From Diphasiastrum complanatum (Eukaryota > Streptophyta > Lycopodiopsida > Lycopodiales > Lycopodiaceae), in NCBI GenBank assembly GCA_029204225.1, contig CM055092.1, forward strand, positions 72,550,308 through 72,614,307: a stretch of 64,000 nt of DNA, written 5' to 3'. The number at the start of each line of letters is the position of its first letter. Within the stretch, counting starts at the first letter, position 1. The position numbers were made by a program, and so were the translations under genes. The notes beneath the pieces were generated by a model, which did not search any database, had not been told where the DNA came from, and saw nothing but the letters and a program-made list of their open reading frames with translations. Shown piece by piece: positions 59,297-64,000 of this stretch.

Positions 59297-61607
59297 AAAT
59301 TTGCTGAAAGTCATCTTCCCAGCAATCAATTCCGTTACATGTGAAAGTGCTGTCAGATCCTTAAGAAGTTCTATTTGATGTAAAGAATGTGCGATTTATT
59401 ATAGAGCATTATTATTTATTTTGTCCCTTACAAGTGGTCTAGAGACCGGGGTAAGTATTGTTCTTATCTGAGTTTTTCAGTGCTTCATTTTTTCATCCAT
59501 GCAATTGAATCACGACTGCTGTAAATATAGCCTTATTGCTCAAACATTTTGAATAAGTTGTGGAAGGCTTGTATGACTCCTTTGTTGATGGTATAGATTC
59601 AATAAATAGCACTGTGGCTATTGTTTGGTTTTTTAGTTCTAATTTTCTGTAGGTAAAAGCTTTTAAAATGGGATTTTCCCCTAACTTGCAGCTTGTTATT
59701 ACTTCTTAACCACAAAAGAAAGGATGCCAACTTAGATTCTTCAGCTTGCTGTAGTACTTATAGTGCTTGATAGTCTGATTCATGTTATTATTGAAGGCAA
59801 CTAGGGAGGCATGAGGGGGAGCAGGTTGAGGGAGAGGGAGAGTGGCATGAGAAACTTATTTTGGGGTTTGTAAACAAGTCAAGTAAAACTTCTAATAGAT
59901 CTGGTAGTGCCTTAGTGTTTTGACTCACAAAATCACTTGGCAAGCTAAGATCATTTTCTAGTCAATGTGATGCATAATATTAAGTTGATTGTGGTTTTGT
60001 GCATCCTCAACCCTGCCATCACATGGCATTGAACCTTTCAAATAATATAGCATGAATTGTCAGTATACTGAAAATAATGAAAAAAAAAACGGTAAAAATA
60101 GCATGAAGGCCATACTCAAGGGTCACAAATGTTTAATTGTGGCAAAACGTGAAAAAATGTAAAAAATCTTGTTATGCAAGACCACTGAGCTATGATTTCC
60201 TAGAAGGGGAGGAAGAGTTGCATGTTTTTGAGGGACTGTTAATAGGCTCGGGGAACAAGTCACGTAAGCCTCCCAAAAGTAGTTCACAAGCCAGGATCAA
60301 TATGTATGCAATGGGATGTGTAAATATAGAATCGATTGTTGTTTTGTGCATCCTTGCCCCTATCATTGTAGTGCATTGTACTTGTCAATGTTAACAATAA
60401 CAATCACAAGACAAGGCAAAGATATCATCACATAGGTCCATAAATAGAGGTTGCAAAAAATTGGATGTTTCAAAATATGTTTGTGCAACCCAATCCTAGC
60501 GTAAGTCTCATAGAGCACTAGGGAGCTATTATAGAGCCAAATTGGGCCTAACCTATGTTGAAATTGTTAATATTTGATTGTTTTTAGCGTTAAACATGAG
60601 TTTCATCATTTATAAATTATGGGTCATAGAAAGGTCAATTAAACATACATGGTGTAGATTTGCTTGACAAGATTTGGTCAAACTTTAGGCTTGAATCATA
60701 TGAACTATGAAATTGAGTTACAAATTATGAAAGAGCTGATATGAGATTCATTAAAAATGGCTATTATCATCAAGAGACATGATCAAGAATTGTAATTGTT
60801 ATATGAAAAGTTACTTCTTCTCAATTGAAGGTTTAAATTATTTTGATTAAGATTTATAGTATGAGTGAGGGTTATTGAGATCTTTTGGCATTCTAATGGC
60901 CATAGGGTGATGTTATTCTTTGTTTTGGTATGATTGATAGATTGTTTGTTGCTTGTCATATGTCGTGTGAGGATAGTGTGAGAAACAACGGTGAATCAAC
61001 CAAAACTTTGGGTTGAAAATATGGTGAAGCTCCACTACTTCAACGATTTCCTATGAAGAAGCGTAGTGATTATTTATGTGAATTCAAAAGATAGATGATG
61101 GATATGTTGAAGTCATTGATTGGTCTACAATATGCAATCATCATAATGAGCAATATAAGTTTTATAAATGTAAAAGGTATATCATTGATATATTGAAGTC
61201 ATTGATTAGCCTACATGTATGTGACCATCATAATCGATATTTTATTAAGTTTTATGAATTGACTTTTTAAGGGTTGCAAATTTTTGAGTTCAACTTTTGC
61301 CCCTTCTCCTCCAATCTTGTAGGACTCAATTTAACTATAGGAGATATTAGTTTTGTTAGATTACATGAGCTTTGTTAATTGGTGAGATGGAAGGTCTTTC
61401 AAGTAGAGGAAGTGTTGTTTAGATGTTTTAAGTTCATACTTCCTCTTAGCTCTAGTTGGACTTTGTAGTGTAAGCAAGCTTATAATGTCCAAAATTTGGT
61501 AAAGGTCTCAATCTTGTGATGTCAACACAACCAAGAGCCTACTTTTGGATTGATCAAGATTATTATATTGTAGCAAAGTTAGGAGCACGACAATTGAAAA
61601 TAGGTGA
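59297..61607. other. RanBP1 3' UTR and intergenic sequence
   Basis: The first few hundred bases are plausible 3' UTR. The rest is AT-rich with short random frames (one of 85 codons at 60137 has no protein-like features). No RNA genes or repeats recognised. Confidence 0.45.
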
Positions 61608-61627
61608 AGAGAGAGAGAGAGAGAGAG
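61608..61627. repeat. (GA)10 microsatellite
   Basis: A short GA repeat in intergenic sequence. Confidence 0.9.
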
Positions 61628-62684
61628 TATCCAACTAAGGTTGGATAGGCTTGTTCTTCAAGAGAGGAAGAACAATGAAATGCCAAGGTTGGTAAGGGCT
61701 TTTAAGGCTACTAATTGCATGTACATCTAAGAATTTTTTTATAAAAAGGATCATAATCAGGACCATCTTTTTGTAGGGGGCCCAACACAATTTTCCAAGA
61801 TAGAAGGGCCCATTTGCCAACAAAATGATCACTTCGACTATGGAATGAAATGGTAGTTGCCATATTATGAGGGTCTAGACCTATATTTGGACATAGGAGC
61901 ACTTGCTTGGTGTTTGACTGCTATAATGCAAAAATAGGAGGCCAATTGCTAATCTAGATTGCATTGAGATCCTAAGAGGAATATTCTCTTCTCATGGGAG
62001 AGAATATATACTAGCAGAAACTCGCCCTTCTACTCATTGGATTTTTTGATCCTTGAAGCCAGGAGCCTCTCGTCTCTTGCATTCATTCACCATTGTGAAT
62101 ATTAGTAAAATTTTATCTTCCTATCTCGAGTTTTGGGGCCATGCCTATCTTATTTCCATTGTATATTTTATTGTACATAAAGGTATGTGAATTGAGCTAG
62201 AATAGGTCGAGTTTGACTTGGGTGGGCTACAATCATGTCTTACAATATTGGTTCAGGCAATAACTAGGTAAGTAGGGTTTTTTTTGTTAACCTTCTTATT
62301 AATTGCGTCTGTAGCTCTCACTTAGGAAATAAAGAGTCACCCAAAGGGAGTCCAAGAAGTCTCAACTTTTTCATGGGTCATTATGTTCAAGTGAAATAGT
62401 TTGAGCCAATCTTGAGGGGAAGGCATGAGAAAGAATCAAGATATGAATCAAGATATTGGATTTTGCTTTGTTTATGGTGGAGCATAAAGAAATGCAAAAG
62501 TCACCTATGAATGAAGGTTTTTGATCATTTCTTAGTCAAGTGCTACTTTTTTGGCAAACAATTGGCGAGTGAGAGATTAGGTCATTAACACAAGATTTTA
62601 TAATATCAATATACAATAGTGCAGTGATGATGACAAATAGAAGAGGAGATTGTAGGCCACCATGTTTGATACCACACTTTGATT

Positions 62685-62687
<3 letters not shown>
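61628..62687. other. Intergenic, no gene recognised
   Basis: Only short random frames on both strands. Confidence 0.45.

Positions 62688-62750
<63 letters not shown>
62688..62750. repeat. (AG)n microsatellite, about 63 bases
   Basis: An uninterrupted AG repeat. Confidence 0.95.
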
Positions 62751-63482
<732 letters not shown>

Positions 63483-63489
63483 CATACAG

Positions 63490-63562
63490 CAGGCCTCTCT
63501 CTCCATCGCAGCTGAAATCCGTGAGGCGGCAAGCAACATTCTACAGATCCAGAGCAGTTCTG
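63490..63562 (+). other. Candidate exon after the CT repeat
   Basis: After the CT tract and a CATACAG acceptor, 73 bases read [20 protein letters not shown] in one frame (a likely amphipathic helix) and end at TTCTG|GTTTGT, a possible donor. No family is recognised and no flanking exon is proven. The alternative is a minus strand 5' leader. Confidence 0.2.
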
Positions 63563-64000
63563 GTTTGTTGACAATTTAAAATTTTCAATTGCTCAATTTG
63601 TTGTGTAATTGATACTTTTCTTTTTCTTAAAGCAGGTATTTTGTAATGGTTGCTTTAATATGACTGCTTTTTTATTTTATTTTAGCATATTCCATTGAAT
63701 GCTAAGTGCTTTACTGAATCAGATGAGATTTGGTTATACTTTGGCTCAGCTTAAGTAGGCAAGCTTGCAATTCAGGTTTGATGTGCAGGATTGATGTGCA
63801 GGATCATCACAATGTTTTATAAAAGCTTAAGAAAAAAAGGGTAGTACATGTTTAGCTCTCAGGCATAGAATAAGATAATTTGGTGCTATCTTAGAAGATT
63901 TTACATATAATATGAATATATGGCATCTTCGATGAATGATCTTGGCTTGACCAAAAATTGTATACTCATTTGGCCTTGACATATCATGAATCGTTCAAAA
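63563..64000. other. No gene recognised
   Basis: AT-rich, with a short direct repeat of GATGTGCAGGATTGATGTGCAGGAT at about 63780-63803. Nothing coding seen. Confidence 0.4.

Overview
This is nuclear DNA of a land plant with a large, retrotransposon-rich genome. It has spliced plant genes (a PiT-type phosphate transporter, a DUF1639 protein and a RanBP1), several broken LTR retrotransposons in both orientations, and many long (GA)n/(CT)n microsatellites. A decayed transposase-like gene near 4-5.7 kb resembles, from memory only, a repeat family common in bryophytes, lycophytes and ferns. A non-seed plant such as a fern is therefore plausible but not proven.

Layout. 1-1305: the last exon of a PHT2;1-like phosphate transporter, whose 5' part lies outside the window. 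3.7-5.7 kb: the transposase-like relic. 6.35-10 kb: fragments of Ty3 elements, with integrase on + and gag on -. 12.7-14.7 kb: copia remnants with two LTRs. 14.4-30.4 kb: a nest in which a complete but inactivated Ty3 element of Tat type (17693-28522, minus strand, AATGG target duplication) sits inside the integrase motif of a + strand copia element, next to a minus strand copia relic. 33.5-37.3 kb: the DUF1639 gene, five exons by my reading. 40-44.7 kb: two minus strand copia relics end to end. 44.8-50.6 kb: a copia element with both LTRs, PBS, target duplication and a decayed gag-pol; its LTR ends are not TG..CA. 50.6-53.8 kb: a 220 bp direct repeat and a deleted minus strand copia. 58.0-59.3 kb: an intact four-exon RanBP1 gene with a TATA-like box and a GA repeat in its 5' UTR. 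The last 5 kb is intergenic with long GA/CT repeats and one weak candidate exon.

Only three host genes look functional, and they are unrelated: plastid phosphate import, a plant protein of unknown function, and Ran GTPase cycling at the nuclear pore. The rest is mobile DNA at various stages of decay. Many nonsense codons in the elements are CAG or CAA glutamine codons changed by one C-to-T step, as expected from deamination of methylated cytosine.

The most unusual item is the Tat element. It carries a large uncharacterised ORF after pol (about 978 codons in span, with a coiled coil in the middle). A short degenerate motif, GGCGAAGGTT, is scattered through both of its untranslated blocks, one before gag and one before the 3' ORF.
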